Part shown: piece by piece, positions 1 through 8,693 of the stretch
Position numbering within the stretch: the stretch's first letter is position 1
Layout: each line of letters opens with the position of its first letter
Assembly: GCF_030813695.1 (NCBI RefSeq)
Contig: NZ_JAUSVA010000002.1
Location: forward strand, 558,001 to 622,000
Direction of reading: 5' to 3'
Origin: Kitasatospora herbaricolor
Lineage (GTDB): Bacteria > Actinomycetota > Actinomycetes > Streptomycetales > Streptomycetaceae
DNA length: 64,000 nucleotides
Program-made: the position numbers and the translations under genes
The notes under the pieces: generated by a model
The model's database searches: none
What the model saw: the letters and a program-made list of their open reading frames with translations, nothing else
What the model was told of the DNA's origin: nothing

Positions 1-279
1 GCCCCAGACGTAGTCGTCGTGGTGGAACGTCGTCAGGACCAGCACGCGGGTGGCCAGTCCGGCGGCGACGATCCGCCGGGTCGCCTCGATCCCGTCGATG
101 CCCGGCATCCGGACGTCCATCAGGACGACGTCCGGCGCGAGGGTCCGGCACAGCTCGACCGCCAGCAGCCCGTCGGCGGCCTGACCGACCACCTCGATGC
201 CGTCCTCGGTGCCGAGCACCAGGGCCACCCCGGCCCGCAGCAGGGCGTCGTCGTCCGCGACCACCACCCGGACGGTCAT
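1..279 (-). CDS. Response regulator, NarL/LuxR type, receiver domain only (cut by window edge)
   Basis: Only the first 93 codons are inside the window. They form a receiver domain: the acidic triplet VVVADDDALLRAG is at the N-terminus, VVLMDVRMPG carries the phospho-accepting aspartate, and VLVLTTFHHDDYVWG carries the conserved Thr switch region. The DNA-binding half should lie to the left of the window. The ATG at 279 overlaps the stop of the upstream histidine kinase by ATGA, so the two are translationally coupled as a kinase-regulator pair. That the output domain is a LuxR-type HTH is inferred from the partner kinase class, not seen. Confidence 0.9.
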   Translation of the reverse strand, partial: MTVRVVVADDDALLRAGVALVLGTEDGIEVVGQAADGLLAVELCRTLAPDVVLMDVRMPGIDGIEATRRIVAAGLATRVLVLTTFHHDDYVWG

Positions 280-1553
280 CCGAGCGGAAGCGTCACCCGC
301 AGCCGGAACCCGCCCCCGTCACCTCCCCCGTGCTCCAGGCTGCCGCCGAACATCGCGACCCGTTCGGCGATGCCCAGCAGCCCCCGGCCGGGGACGTAGC
401 CGCCGGGCACGCCGCACCCGTTGTCGCGGACCAGGAGGTCGAGCACCCGGGCCTCGGTGCGTACGGCGACGGTCACGGTCACCTCGACAGGGCCGGTGCC
501 GGTGCCGGCCCGGCCGTGCTTGACGGTGTTGGTGAGGGCCTCCTGGACGATCCGGTACGCGGAGCGGTCCACGGTGCGGGGCAGGTCGCCGGCGGCGGGA
601 TCGAGCCGCGCGGTGACCCGCAGTCCGGCCTGCCCCGTCCGCCCGATCAGCCGGGGCAGGTCGGCGAGACCGGGCTGCGGCCCCGGCCCGGGCGCGGGGG
701 CCGGGGCGGGCAGGACGCCCGGGCCGGGGCCGGACCCGAGCTCGGGCGGCGGGCCCTGACGGCGGAGCAGGCCGAGCACCCGGTCGAGCTCGTCGAGCGC
801 CTCCCGGCCGGTGTGCTCCAGGCCCGCCAGCAGCTCCCGGGTCTGCTCCGGGTCCCGGGCCAGGACGCGGCGGGCGGCACCGGCCTGGACCAGCATCACG
901 TTCAGCGTGTGACCCACCAGGTCGTGCAACTCCCTGGCGATCCTGGCCCGTTCGTCGACCACCACCCGGCGGCGGAGCAGCAGGCGGGCCCGCTCCCGCT
1001 CCTCCTGGCGCCGGGCGGTGGCGAAGCCGACCGCCCAGGCCAGCAGCCAGACGAAGAGGACCCCGGCGGGCACCGCCGGGTAGGTGTGGGCCAGGCCGGC
1101 GAAGTACGCGGCCATGCCGGGCAGGACCACCACCGGCCCCAGCAGGGCCCGGCCCCGGGTCGCGTACAGGCCGAGCGAGTACAGCCCGACCAGGTTGGCG
1201 TACGGCGAGAGCGGGCTGGGCAGGACGAACAGGGCCTCCGCCGACAGCGCCGCGGTGCCGGCCAGGTAGGCGGCCAGCGGCGCCCTGCGGCGCAGGGCGA
1301 GCGCGCCGGCGAGCAGCACGCTGAGGGCGAGCGCGGGTACCGGCCCGACACGGATGTCCCCTGCCGCGCCCAGGCGTTCGGTGGCCATCGCGGCCAGGAA
1401 GGCCGAGGCTGCCGCGCCGTCCACGACGGCGGCGGGTGGCCGGGCCGCCCGAAGCGCGGCCGGCAGGCGCCGGACGGCGCTCATGGGACCGCGCTCGGGC
1501 CGGGAAGCGGCCGTGGCCGTGGCAGGGGCGGGGGGTGCGGGGGCGGCGGTCAT
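276..1553 (-). CDS. Two-component sensor histidine kinase (HisKA_3 family)
   Basis: Membrane sensor kinase that phosphorylates the adjacent response regulator. About five hydrophobic segments fill residues 30-180, without a large extracellular loop. A dimerisation/phosphoacceptor helix follows, with the ERARIARELHDLVGHT motif (phospho-His about residue 210), then a Pro/Gly-rich linker and a C-terminal HATPase domain with an N box near EALTNTVKHG and DNGCG / GRGLLGIAERV nucleotide-binding motifs. This is the usual architecture of Streptomyces NarL-partner kinases. The start is uncertain: ATG 1553 gives 425 residues; ATG 1484 (MSAVRRLP) is an alternative 23 residues shorter, and neither has a strong ribosome site. 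The signal sensed cannot be told. Confidence 0.9.
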   Translation of the reverse strand: MTAAPAPPAPATATAASRPERGPMSAVRRLPAALRAARPPAAVVDGAAASAFLAAMATERLGAAGDIRVGPVPALALSVLLAGALALRRRAPLAAYLAGTAALSAEALFVLPSPLSPYANLVGLYSLGLYATRGRALLGPVVVLPGMAAYFAGLAHTYPAVPAGVLFVWLLAWAVGFATARRQEERERARLLLRRRVVVDERARIARELHDLVGHTLNVMLVQAGAARRVLARDPEQTRELLAGLEHTGREALDELDRVLGLLRRQGPPPELGSGPGPGVLPAPAPAPGPGPQPGLADLPRLIGRTGQAGLRVTARLDPAAGDLPRTVDRSAYRIVQEALTNTVKHGRAGTGTGPVEVTVTVAVRTEARVLDLLVRDNGCGVPGGYVPGRGLLGIAERVAMFGGSLEHGGGDGGGFRLRVTLPLG

Positions 1554-1881
1554 GACCCCGCGCAAGGCCGCCCGGAACGAACCGGGGGCCGGTCGGGCAG
1601 CGGCGCCGCGAAGTCCGGGGTGCCGGTGGGCGTCAGGGGTACGGGCAGGGGTGCGTTCGACGTCGGCAGGCTCATCGCGGCTCCGGTGGGTGGTGCGCAC
1701 CGCGACAGCGGTGAACGCTCCGGACCCTAGCGGGGCGGGGTGCGCCGCACATCGCCCCCCAGGGGTACGACGGCCCTGCCCCCGTCGGGGTAGGAGGACG
1801 GCGGGTACCCCGCCACCGGTACGGGCGCGGGCCCCGGCCGGGGGACGTGGGCGGCCCGGCCGGGTCCGTAGCGTCCCCGGC
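1554..1881. other. Divergent intergenic region, kinase/DUF2306
   Basis: About 330 bases between the divergent kinase and DUF2306 genes. Besides room for two promoters I see only GC-rich short inverted repeats (for example CCCCGTCGGGG near 1782-1792) and no supported gene. The kinase could begin inside this stretch if a more upstream start is used. Confidence 0.5.
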
Positions 1882-2592
1882 ATGAAGCCCGCCATGAACT
1901 CCCCCGCCCCTGCCGACGCCCCGTCCGACCCCCGCCGCCACGGACCGCCGGCCGGCGGTCTGCGCCGGGCCGGGTGGATCGCGATCACCGCCTCCGCGAC
2001 CGCGATCGCCCTGCTCTCCGCCCGCTACTTCACGCTCGACCCGGACTCCTTCCTGCCGGAGCAGCGGGCGACCTACCTCGCCGAACTGGCCCCGCTGATG
2101 CTCCATGTCGGCGGCGGCGTGGTGGCGTTGGTCCTCGGGCCCTGGCAGTTCCCGCCGCGCCTGCGGACCCGCCGGCCGGCCCTTCACCGGCTGATCGGCC
2201 GGGTCTACCTGGCCGCCGCGCTGGCGACGGCCGTCGGAGGCCTGTTGCTGGTGCCGAAGGGATTGTTCGGCCCGGTCGCGCCGCTCGGGTTCGCCGCGCT
2301 GGCCGTGCTGCTGCTGGTCGCGACGGTGGCGGCGTTCGTCTCGATCCGGCGCGGGGCGGTGACGCGGCACCGGATCTGGATGGTCCGGTCCTACGCGCTG
2401 ATCTTCACCGGGGTCACCTTCCGGCTGTGGATCTCGGGCTTCTCGGCCGCCGGGGTCCCGTTCGGCCAGGCGTACGAGAGCGGCGCCTGGGCGGGCTGGC
2501 TGCTCAACCTGCTGGTGGCCGAACACGTCATCGCCCGGATCCGGACGGGCCGGCCGGCCGCGGGGCCGGCAGCGGGCGACCCGGCCGCGTAA
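1882..2592 (+). CDS. DUF2306-type integral membrane protein
   Basis: 236-residue membrane protein of the DUF2306 kind (function unknown). It has an N-terminal segment followed by FTLDPDSFLPEQ, then LMLHVGGGVVALVLGPWQF, a basic loop with ALHRLIGRVYL, two further hydrophobic segments, the TRHRIWMVRSYALI motif and a last helix ending LLNLLVAEHVIARIRTG. His-containing motifs in the second and fifth segments are a typical feature of the family. The start is taken as ATG 1882; ATG 1894 is an in-frame alternative. It is transcribed away from the two-component genes. No enzymatic role is claimed. Confidence 0.85.
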   Translation: MKPAMNSPAPADAPSDPRRHGPPAGGLRRAGWIAITASATAIALLSARYFTLDPDSFLPEQRATYLAELAPLMLHVGGGVVALVLGPWQFPPRLRTRRPALHRLIGRVYLAAALATAVGGLLLVPKGLFGPVAPLGFAALAVLLLVATVAAFVSIRRGAVTRHRIWMVRSYALIFTGVTFRLWISGFSAAGVPFGQAYESGAWAGWLLNLLVAEHVIARIRTGRPAAGPAAGDPAA

Positions 2593-2811
2593 CCACCCGG
2601 CCCCGCAGCCGGCCCGGCCCCGCGGCCGCTCCTTCGTCCGGTCGCGCGGCAGGGCCGACGTACCGTCACATCCCTTGGGGGAAGGGATCGGCGGCCGGAC
2701 GGGCCGAGCCTGAACGGGGTCCGGGCCACCGGTTGCGCCGGCGCTGGACACCACGGCACCGGGTGGTGTTCGATCGGCTACCGACCCGCCGCCGCCCCAG
2801 GAGGACCTCCC

Positions 2812-3693
2812 ATGCCGCTCGACCGCGCGCTGCCGCGCCGCGCCTGGCACCACCTGGAGCCGATGCACGCGGTGCTCTACTTCGCACCGGAGGCCGCCGC
2901 CGAGGCGGGCGCGCTCGGCTACGACCTGGACGAGCGCTGGCCGAGCTACTTCGCCTGGCGGACGGCCCCGCTGGGCGCCGCGAGCACCGCGCTGGCCACC
3001 GCCGTCTGCTACAGCTTCAGCCCGGCGGCGGTGGGCAGGTACGTCCCGCAGGCCTGGGATGTGGCCGACCCGGCGAAGGTGCTGGCGGCCCGGCTGCGGT
3101 CGGTGGACGCCATCTACCGGGGCCTGTTCGACGGGCGGTTGGCGACCGCGGAGTTCGCCGAACTGGTGGGCCTGGCCCGGCTGGCGGCGGAGGCCGCGGT
3201 GACCGCCGGGCGGCCGCTCGCCGCCGCCAACGCCGCCCTGCCGTGGCCGGACGAACCCCCTCTGGCGCTCTGGCAGGCCCTCACCGTGCTGCGGGAGCAC
3301 CGCGGCGACGGCCACCTGGCAGCACTGCTGGCGGCCGGACTCGACCCGTGCGAGTCCCTGGTGTCCTTCGCCGCGGTCGGCGCGGCCCCGGCCGAGAACT
3401 TCGGCGGCCGCGGCTGGACGGACGAGGAGTGGTCCGCCGCCCGGGACCGGCTCGCCGCGCGGGGCTGGCTGGACACCGAGGGTCTGGTCACCGAGGCGGG
3501 CCGGGCCGGCCGGAACGAGGTCGAGCGCCTCACCGACCAGCTGGCGGCCGGACCGTGGGAGGCCCTGGGCGCCGAGCGCTCCGAGCGCTTCATGGAGCTG
3601 ATGGTGCCGTTCTTCCTGGGCGTGATCCAGGCCGGCCTGCTGCCGATGCAGAGCACCCTGGGCATCACCACCGTGCCGGCGCCGACCTGGTGA
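2812..3693 (+). CDS. SCO6745-like protein (actinobacterial family, probable helix-turn-helix)
   Basis: 293-residue soluble protein resembling the actinobacterial SCO6745 family: an N-terminal WHHLEPMHAVLYFAPEA segment, a central helical region, and a C-terminal part with GWTDEEWSAARDRLAARGWLDTEGLVTEAGR that looks like a winged-helix arm, ending in a helix and LGITTVPAPTW. The start ATG at 2812 is preceded by an AGGAGG-type ribosome site (about 2800). No catalytic residues can be named and the role is unknown. The 219 bases upstream hold no supported gene. Confidence 0.75.
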   Translation: MPLDRALPRRAWHHLEPMHAVLYFAPEAAAEAGALGYDLDERWPSYFAWRTAPLGAASTALATAVCYSFSPAAVGRYVPQAWDVADPAKVLAARLRSVDAIYRGLFDGRLATAEFAELVGLARLAAEAAVTAGRPLAAANAALPWPDEPPLALWQALTVLREHRGDGHLAALLAAGLDPCESLVSFAAVGAAPAENFGGRGWTDEEWSAARDRLAARGWLDTEGLVTEAGRAGRNEVERLTDQLAAGPWEALGAERSERFMELMVPFFLGVIQAGLLPMQSTLGITTVPAPTW

Positions 3694-3716
3694 CCGGGCC
3701 GGGGCTCCCGGCCCGG
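3694..3716. terminator. Bidirectional hairpin terminator
   Basis: Perfect 10-bp GC stem (3694-3703 with 3707-3716) and a 3-base loop, beginning directly after the stop codon of the 2812 gene and lying just beyond the stop of the convergent phosphatase gene (3739). Confidence 0.75.
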
Positions 3717-3738
3717 CCGCGGCCGGCGGGCTCCGCCC

Positions 3739-4362
3739 TCACAGCCGTAGTTCGGGCGGGAAGCCCGTCCAGCGCAGTTCGTCCGGCAGGTGCCGGGTGT
3801 CGTTGTGCACGAGGACGGAGGGCGGCCGGCCCGGCGGGTAGCGGATGACGGTGAGGGCGGCGTTGGCCGGGTGGACGCCGAGCCAGCGCCAGGCCGGTGC
3901 GTCCAGGGCGTGCCGGACCAGCCAGCCGACCAGGAAGCCGTGCGTGACGACGAGTTGGTGCCGGTCCTCGTCGCCGGCCACCGGACCGGTGAAGAGGTCC
4001 AGGGCCTGACCCGCCAGCCGCCGGCCGGTCCCGCGCTCCTCGGGCGTGACCCCGTCGAGGAAGCGCAGGAGGAAGTCGGCACTGTCGGCCGGCAGTTCGG
4101 CTCGCTCGGGCAGGTGCGGAACGTAGTCCCCGGCGGCGTCCGAGACCTGCGGGACGACGCCGTCCAGCTGTTGGGCGATCAGGGTCGCGGTCTGCGCCGC
4201 GCGTGGGAGCGGGCCGTGGTGCAGCAGGGTGACGGGACGGTCGCGAAGACGTCGGCCGAGCAGGACCGCCTGTCGGCGGCCGTTCGCCGTCAAGGGCCCG
4301 TCCTCCGACTCCGCCTCACCGTGCCGGGCGAGGTAGAGGTACCGGGTTGCCGTCCCCGTCAT
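3739..4362 (-). CDS. Histidine phosphatase superfamily protein (phosphoglycerate mutase-like)
   Basis: 207-residue cytoplasmic protein of the histidine phosphatase fold. The catalytic LARHGEAES motif (RHG) is near residue 15 and the second conserved His is in the LVVTHGFLVGWLVRH stretch. Substrate cannot be told: phosphoglycerate mutases, sugar phosphatases and SixA-like enzymes share the motifs. The ATG at 4362 was chosen over upstream in-frame codons because GAAGGAG sits about 7 bases before it. It is a single gene ending at the shared terminator. Confidence 0.88.
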   Translation of the reverse strand: MTGTATRYLYLARHGEAESEDGPLTANGRRQAVLLGRRLRDRPVTLLHHGPLPRAAQTATLIAQQLDGVVPQVSDAAGDYVPHLPERAELPADSADFLLRFLDGVTPEERGTGRRLAGQALDLFTGPVAGDEDRHQLVVTHGFLVGWLVRHALDAPAWRWLGVHPANAALTVIRYPPGRPPSVLVHNDTRHLPDELRWTGFPPELRL

Positions 4363-4509
4363 CGTGCCGCTCCTTCGATCGTGGCGTTCCCGCCGCTCCT
4401 GCGGGAACTCGTGCGTACTCCTGCTGGACGTCGCCCTCACGGACTCCGGTTCCCCGGGCCGCGGTGATGAGCTGTGGCTGGTGCTGCGCGACCACCAGGC
4501 GCAGTGCTT

Positions 4510-5709
4510 CTACGCCTCCGCCGCCCTCTGGACGGGTTCGGTACGCCCGGGCTGAGGCGCGGGCGCCGCCCGCCGGGCACGTCCCGACGGCGGCGCAGGC
4601 CGGCGGGCCCAGGACCTGAGGCGGTCGGCGAGCCCGGCGACGAGCTCGCGCAGTTCGTCGGGGCGCTCGATCACGAACGGCCGGTCGAGCGAGGCCAGTA
4701 CCGGCGGCAGCCAGCCGAGTTCCTCCACCCGCAGGTGGACCCGCCGCCACTCCTCGGCAGCCGGGTCGGCCCCCTCGGCGGGCGGCGCGGGCTCCTCCAG
4801 GGTCGCGACGGCGGCCGGGAGCCGGGCGCGGATCTGAGCGACCGTCCCGTGGATCCGCAGGGTCACCTCGTGCCGGTAAGCGGCCGTGGCGAAGCCCGTC
4901 AGCACGCGCTGCGCCGGATCGGGCCCGGCGGGGACCTCGAACGCACCGGGCAGGGGCCTCGCACCGGCGATGCGGTCCAGCCGAAAGGTTCGCTCCCCAC
5001 CGGGCCCGCCCGCATCCGCCGCGCCGGAACCCGCCCCGCCCGCACCCGCCCCGCCCGCACCCGACGCGTCCGCTCCGGCTCCGACCGCTCCTCGTCCGCA
5101 GGCCGCCCCCGCCCCGACGGCGTCCGCCCCGGGGTCCCTGCCGGTGACGTACCAGCGGCCCGCGTGGGCGACGATCCCGTACGGGTGCAGCACGCGCTCG
5201 CTGCGCTCCCCGGCGCGGTCGGTGTACCTGATCATGAGCGGCCGCCGGTGGCGCACCGCGTCGGCGACGGTGAGCAGGACCTCGGCGTCCGGCTCCACGC
5301 CCTCCCCCGGCGGGGTGGTGAAGGCGAGGGACTCCAGCACGGTGTCGAGCCGGCGGGCCAGCCGTTGCGGCAGCACCCGGCGAATCTTCGCCGCCGCCGT
5401 CCCGCTCGCCGTGTCCGAGGCCGTCACCAGCCCCGCCCGGCGGCCGGCGGCCAGGCCGAGCAGCACCGCGAGCGCCTCCTCGTCGCTCAGCATGAGCGGC
5501 GGCAACCGGTAGCCGGGGCCGATCCGGTACCCGCCGTAGCGGCCGCGCACCGTTTCCACCGGGACGTCGAGGTCCAGCAACTGGCCCACGTAGCGGCGCA
5601 CCGTCCGCCCGTCGACGCCGAGCCGGTCGGCGAGTTCGGCCACCGTCCGGACACCGCCCGACTGCAGCAGGTCCAGGAGGGTCAGCACACGCCCGGCAGG
5701 TCGAGACAT
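4510..5709 (-). CDS. WYL-domain transcriptional regulator (HTH-WYL)
   Basis: 399-residue repressor/activator. An N-terminal winged helix (residues 1-60, VRTVAELADRLGVDGRTVRRYV) is followed by the PLMLSDEEALAVLLGL segment and a WYL domain (PLMIRYTDRAGERSERVLHPYGIV... RWYVTGRD) with a C-terminal WCX-like extension. Unusually, residues about 190-236 are an almost pure Ala/Gly insertion inside the WYL region, encoded by an imperfect GC-rich repeat near 5000-5130. It is divergent from the VOC gene 92 bases away, and the usual inference is that it controls that neighbour and itself. Effector unknown. Confidence 0.9.
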   Translation of the reverse strand: MSRPAGRVLTLLDLLQSGGVRTVAELADRLGVDGRTVRRYVGQLLDLDVPVETVRGRYGGYRIGPGYRLPPLMLSDEEALAVLLGLAAGRRAGLVTASDTASGTAAAKIRRVLPQRLARRLDTVLESLAFTTPPGEGVEPDAEVLLTVADAVRHRRPLMIRYTDRAGERSERVLHPYGIVAHAGRWYVTGRDPGADAVGAGAACGRGAVGAGADASGAGGAGAGGAGSGAADAGGPGGERTFRLDRIAGARPLPGAFEVPAGPDPAQRVLTGFATAAYRHEVTLRIHGTVAQIRARLPAAVATLEEPAPPAEGADPAAEEWRRVHLRVEELGWLPPVLASLDRPFVIERPDELRELVAGLADRLRSWARRPAPPSGRARRAAPAPQPGRTEPVQRAAEA

Positions 5710-5801
5710 ACCCGGAGCCTAACGGCAATACCGGACCGAATCCGTCCGCTATCCGTCCTAGCCTGCGAGGGACAGCCACTGCGCCCACCTGGGAGAACAC
5801 C

Positions 5802-6200
5802 ATGGACTTCGTTTCGATCCGCATCATCACCGGCGACGTCGCGCGCCTCGTCGCCTTCTACGAGAAGGCCACCGGCGTGCCGGCGAGCTGGGCCACCGAG
5901 GACTTCGCCGAAGTCCGGACGCCCGGCGCATCCCTGGCCGTCGCCGGCACCCGTACCGTCCCCCTCTTCGCGCCCGGCTCCGCCCGCCCGGCGGAGAACC
6001 ACAGCGTGATCATCGAGTTCCTGGTCGACGACGTGGACGAGGTGTACGGGAACCTCGCGGGCTTCGTCGGCGACTTCGTCGCCGCGCCCACCACCCTGCC
6101 CTGGGGCAACCGGTCGCTGCTGCTGCGGGACCCCGACGGCAACCTGGTCAACTTCTTCACGCCGGTCACCCCGGCCGCACGGGCGAGGCTCGCCCGCTGA
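5802..6200 (+). CDS. VOC-family (glyoxalase/bleomycin-resistance fold) protein
   Basis: 132-residue single vicinal-oxygen-chelate domain pair: N-terminal SIRIITGDVARLVAFYEKATG, central HSVIIEFLVDDVDEVY and C-terminal GNRSLLLRDPDGNLVNFFTPV, the last being the family's terminal beta strand motif. Candidates for metal ligands are His and Glu in the two halves; the activity (dioxygenase, isomerase, resistance protein) cannot be told. A GGGAGA site precedes ATG 5802. It is likely the regulatory target of the divergent WYL regulator (inference from adjacency). Confidence 0.88.
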   Translation: MDFVSIRIITGDVARLVAFYEKATGVPASWATEDFAEVRTPGASLAVAGTRTVPLFAPGSARPAENHSVIIEFLVDDVDEVYGNLAGFVGDFVAAPTTLPWGNRSLLLRDPDGNLVNFFTPVTPAARARLAR

Positions 6201-6314
6201 CACCGGGCACGACCCCTCGCGCGGCGGGGTGCGGAGGGAGGGCGAACAGCACCGGCGCACGGCCCGCAACGCCCCCGCCCCCGCCGCCGGAGGGCGACGA
6301 GGGCGGGGGCGGGT

Positions 6315-6339
6315 GGGGCCGGCCGGTGCGGCCGGCCCC
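6315..6339. terminator. Hairpin terminator
   Basis: Perfect 10-bp stem (GGGGCCGGCC with GGCCGGCCCC) around a 5-base loop, 4 bases from the stop of the lipoprotein gene on the minus strand. A second GC-rich inverted repeat lies at about 6271-6313. Together they separate the convergent VOC and lipoprotein genes. Confidence 0.75.
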
Positions 6340-6343
6340 GCGG

Positions 6344-6937
6344 TCAGTGCGACCAGAACGGGTCGTCCACCTTGGGCAGCAGGTCCTGGTTGCCCTTGGC
6401 GTCGGTGGGCAGCGGGGTGCCGGGGCCGAACGGGTAGCGGGTCTGCGGGTCCTTGACCGCGCCGACCCCGGCCGAAAGGGTCACGTTGCCGGGGAACCCG
6501 ATCTGGATGTGCACGCCCACGCCGTCCCCGGCCTGGGCGTCGATGGCCGGCATCCGGTCGTCGGAGTTGACGCTGGTGATGGTGTAGCCCTGGGCCTTCC
6601 AGTACCGCTCGACCAGGCCGAGCAGGGCGCCGTACTTGGCCTGTGAGACCTTGGTCATCACGTAGCGGTTCTTGGACAGGTGCGTGGTGCCGTCCGGGCG
6701 GTCGTTCATCCCTTCGGTGTTCTCGCTGCTGGTGTAGGCGTCGTCGCTGAACTGGACGGCCGGGACGATGGCCTTGGTGGTGCCGTCCAGCAGGGCGTCG
6801 ATCTTGGTCCGGGCCTCGGAGGCGTCCATGCTCGGGGTCCTCTTCTTCTCTGTGTCCGCACCGGCCGAGGAGCAGCCGCCGACCAGCAGGGCGGTGACGG
6901 CGAGCGCGGCTACGGCGCGAAGTGCACGGTGGTTCAT
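6344..6937 (-). CDS. Small secreted lipoprotein, last gene of the WXG-like operon
   Basis: 197 residues with a lipoprotein signal peptide: MNHRALR, a hydrophobic stretch AVAALAVTALLVGG, and lipobox cysteine at GGC|SS. The mature part (PSMDASEARTKIDALLDGTTKAIVP...) has no recognised catalytic motif and resembles Streptomyces lipoproteins found beside DUF1023 hydrolases. The start ATG 6937 overlaps the upstream stop by ATGA, so it is co-translated with the hydrolase gene. It was chosen over an upstream frame because only it places the signal peptide at the N-terminus. It may act as an envelope partner or immunity-like protein (inference only). Confidence 0.82.
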   Translation of the reverse strand: MNHRALRAVAALAVTALLVGGCSSAGADTEKKRTPSMDASEARTKIDALLDGTTKAIVPAVQFSDDAYTSSENTEGMNDRPDGTTHLSKNRYVMTKVSQAKYGALLGLVERYWKAQGYTITSVNSDDRMPAIDAQAGDGVGVHIQIGFPGNVTLSAGVGAVKDPQTRYPFGPGTPLPTDAKGNQDLLPKVDDPFWSH

Positions 6938-8691
6938 CGGGGTTCCTGAAGGTTCACGCGGTCGCCGTGGCCGGAGACGATGCTGCCGAGGTTGCGCAGC
7001 GAGTTGCCCCCGCTGCCACCGGAGTCCTGGTTCCAGTAGTCGGAGTGCGAGTGCTGCCACTCGCCGTCCGCCACGTCGAACCGGCGGCCGCCGAACTCGC
7101 TGCTGGCCGGGTCCTGGCCGAACCAGAGTTCGTGCGGGTCACCGGACTTGCCGACCTGGTCGCCGATGATCCCGCCGACCACGGCGCCGGGGATGCCGCC
7201 GGTGACCAGGCCGATGCCGGCGCCGCCGAGCATGCCGTTGGTCTCGGAGTGGCTCGGCAGGTGGGTGACCGGGTCGTGCTCGGCGGAGCCGACCCAGACG
7301 TGCTGGGAGCCGACGCCGAGCTGGTCGGCCTTCTGGGCACCGGTGCCCGGGCTGCCGACCAGGATGATGTCGTCGGCGGGGATGCCGCCCGGGCGCTGCG
7401 CGGCCTGGCCGACCGTCAGCGAGCCGTAGCTGTGGCCGAGGGCGGTGACGTGGGCGGGGGTGCCCTCGTGGGTGCTCCGCAGGCCCTGCAGGAACTGCTG
7501 GTAGCCGGCGCCGCCCTGTTCGGCGCGCTGGGTGCCGGCCACCGCCAGGGTCTCCTGCTCGGCGCCCTTGAGCTGCGGGGCGTCGTAGCCGAGCCAGGTG
7601 ATGGAGGCGGTGCTGCGGGACGGGTCGGCCTTCTGGGCCTCGGTCCAGAGGTCCTTGGCGCGGTTGCCGTCCTTTCCGCCGACGTCGCCGACCTTGGTTC
7701 CGAGACCGGGCACGTAGGCGACCACGTCGTCGGCGGTGTCCGGGTTCCCGAAGGAGATCGCGGCCCGCCCCTGGCCCTCGGTGCCGATGGCCATCAGGAA
7801 GACCGGCGGGTTGCCCTTGCCGTCCTCCTCGGCGAGCCGGCCCTGGATCTTCTTGAAGCCGTCCAGCTTGGTCTGCTCGTCCTCGGTGCGGTTCGGCTTG
7901 TTCTCCAGGTCCTTGATCAGGCCCGGCAGGACGGCCCGGTTGGCGGTGTTCCTGGCCTCCGCCGGGATGCCGTCACGATTGCCGATCAGGTCGGGGTGGT
8001 CCTTGACCAGTCGCTGCTGCTCGTCCGCGGTGAGGCCGTTCCACCAGGAGTTGACCTCGGTGGGCGAGGCGTTGGCGGCGGGCATGCCCTTGGCGAGGAG
8101 GTCCTCCTCGCCGCCGAAGACGTTCATCATCTTGCTGGTGAGCTCGGTGGTGGCGGTGCCGAGGTCGAGCCCGGTGCCGTTCTTGGCGTTGTCGGTGTAG
8201 TGCCGCAGGCGCTGGGCGATCACCTCGTCGGCGTGCGCCGCCTCGGAGAGGGCGTTGTTGATCCGGTCGGAGATCTGGTGACCCTTGACCGACGGGTTCT
8301 GGAAGTCCGGGTCGTGCCGCTCGCCCGGGCTGGCCGGGGGCCAGGAGACGGCGCCGTCGTCGCCGACGGTGTAGCCACCGGCCTTGGCCTCGTCCAGGGC
8401 GTCCAGCAGCTTGGACTGGGCGAGCAGGAAGGCCTCGGCGCCGTCGCGCAGGACGGGGCCGATCATGCCGAGTTCGATCTGGGCGGCGGAGAGCTTGGCG
8501 GTGGTCTGGGACAGGCTGGTCTCGGCCTGGTCGGCGGCGTTGCCCGTCCACTGCGAGTTCTTCACCCGGGTGTCGACGCCGTCCTTCCAGGTACCGGCGT
8601 GCCGGCCGAAGTTCTCCGCCAGCTTGTCGTACGCGGTGGCGGCCTCGTAGAGGTCGGCGGGCCTGGCGTCCCGCAGGGTCGCGATGTCCAT
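6934..8691 (-). CDS. Alpha/beta hydrolase (DUF1023 type) with WXG100-like N-terminus
   Basis: 585 residues. The N-terminal 110 residues are helical and WXG100-like (YDKLAENFGRHAGTWKDGVD, then NSQWTGNAADQAETSLSQT), a hallmark of type VII-associated proteins. The middle is helical and the C-terminal half is an alpha/beta-hydrolase domain with the nucleophile elbow ALGHSYGSLTVG (Ser about residue 421), then DIILVGSPGTGA and a late EHDPVTHLPSH. Substrate unknown, probably a lipid or ester in the envelope. An AAGGA site precedes ATG 8691. Operon order is WXG-like gene, this gene, lipoprotein, with 2-base spacing and an ATGA overlap. Confidence 0.85.
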   Translation of the reverse strand: MDIATLRDARPADLYEAATAYDKLAENFGRHAGTWKDGVDTRVKNSQWTGNAADQAETSLSQTTAKLSAAQIELGMIGPVLRDGAEAFLLAQSKLLDALDEAKAGGYTVGDDGAVSWPPASPGERHDPDFQNPSVKGHQISDRINNALSEAAHADEVIAQRLRHYTDNAKNGTGLDLGTATTELTSKMMNVFGGEEDLLAKGMPAANASPTEVNSWWNGLTADEQQRLVKDHPDLIGNRDGIPAEARNTANRAVLPGLIKDLENKPNRTEDEQTKLDGFKKIQGRLAEEDGKGNPPVFLMAIGTEGQGRAAISFGNPDTADDVVAYVPGLGTKVGDVGGKDGNRAKDLWTEAQKADPSRSTASITWLGYDAPQLKGAEQETLAVAGTQRAEQGGAGYQQFLQGLRSTHEGTPAHVTALGHSYGSLTVGQAAQRPGGIPADDIILVGSPGTGAQKADQLGVGSQHVWVGSAEHDPVTHLPSHSETNGMLGGAGIGLVTGGIPGAVVGGIIGDQVGKSGDPHELWFGQDPASSEFGGRRFDVADGEWQHSHSDYWNQDSGGSGGNSLRNLGSIVSGHGDRVNLQEPR

Positions 8692-8693
8692 GG

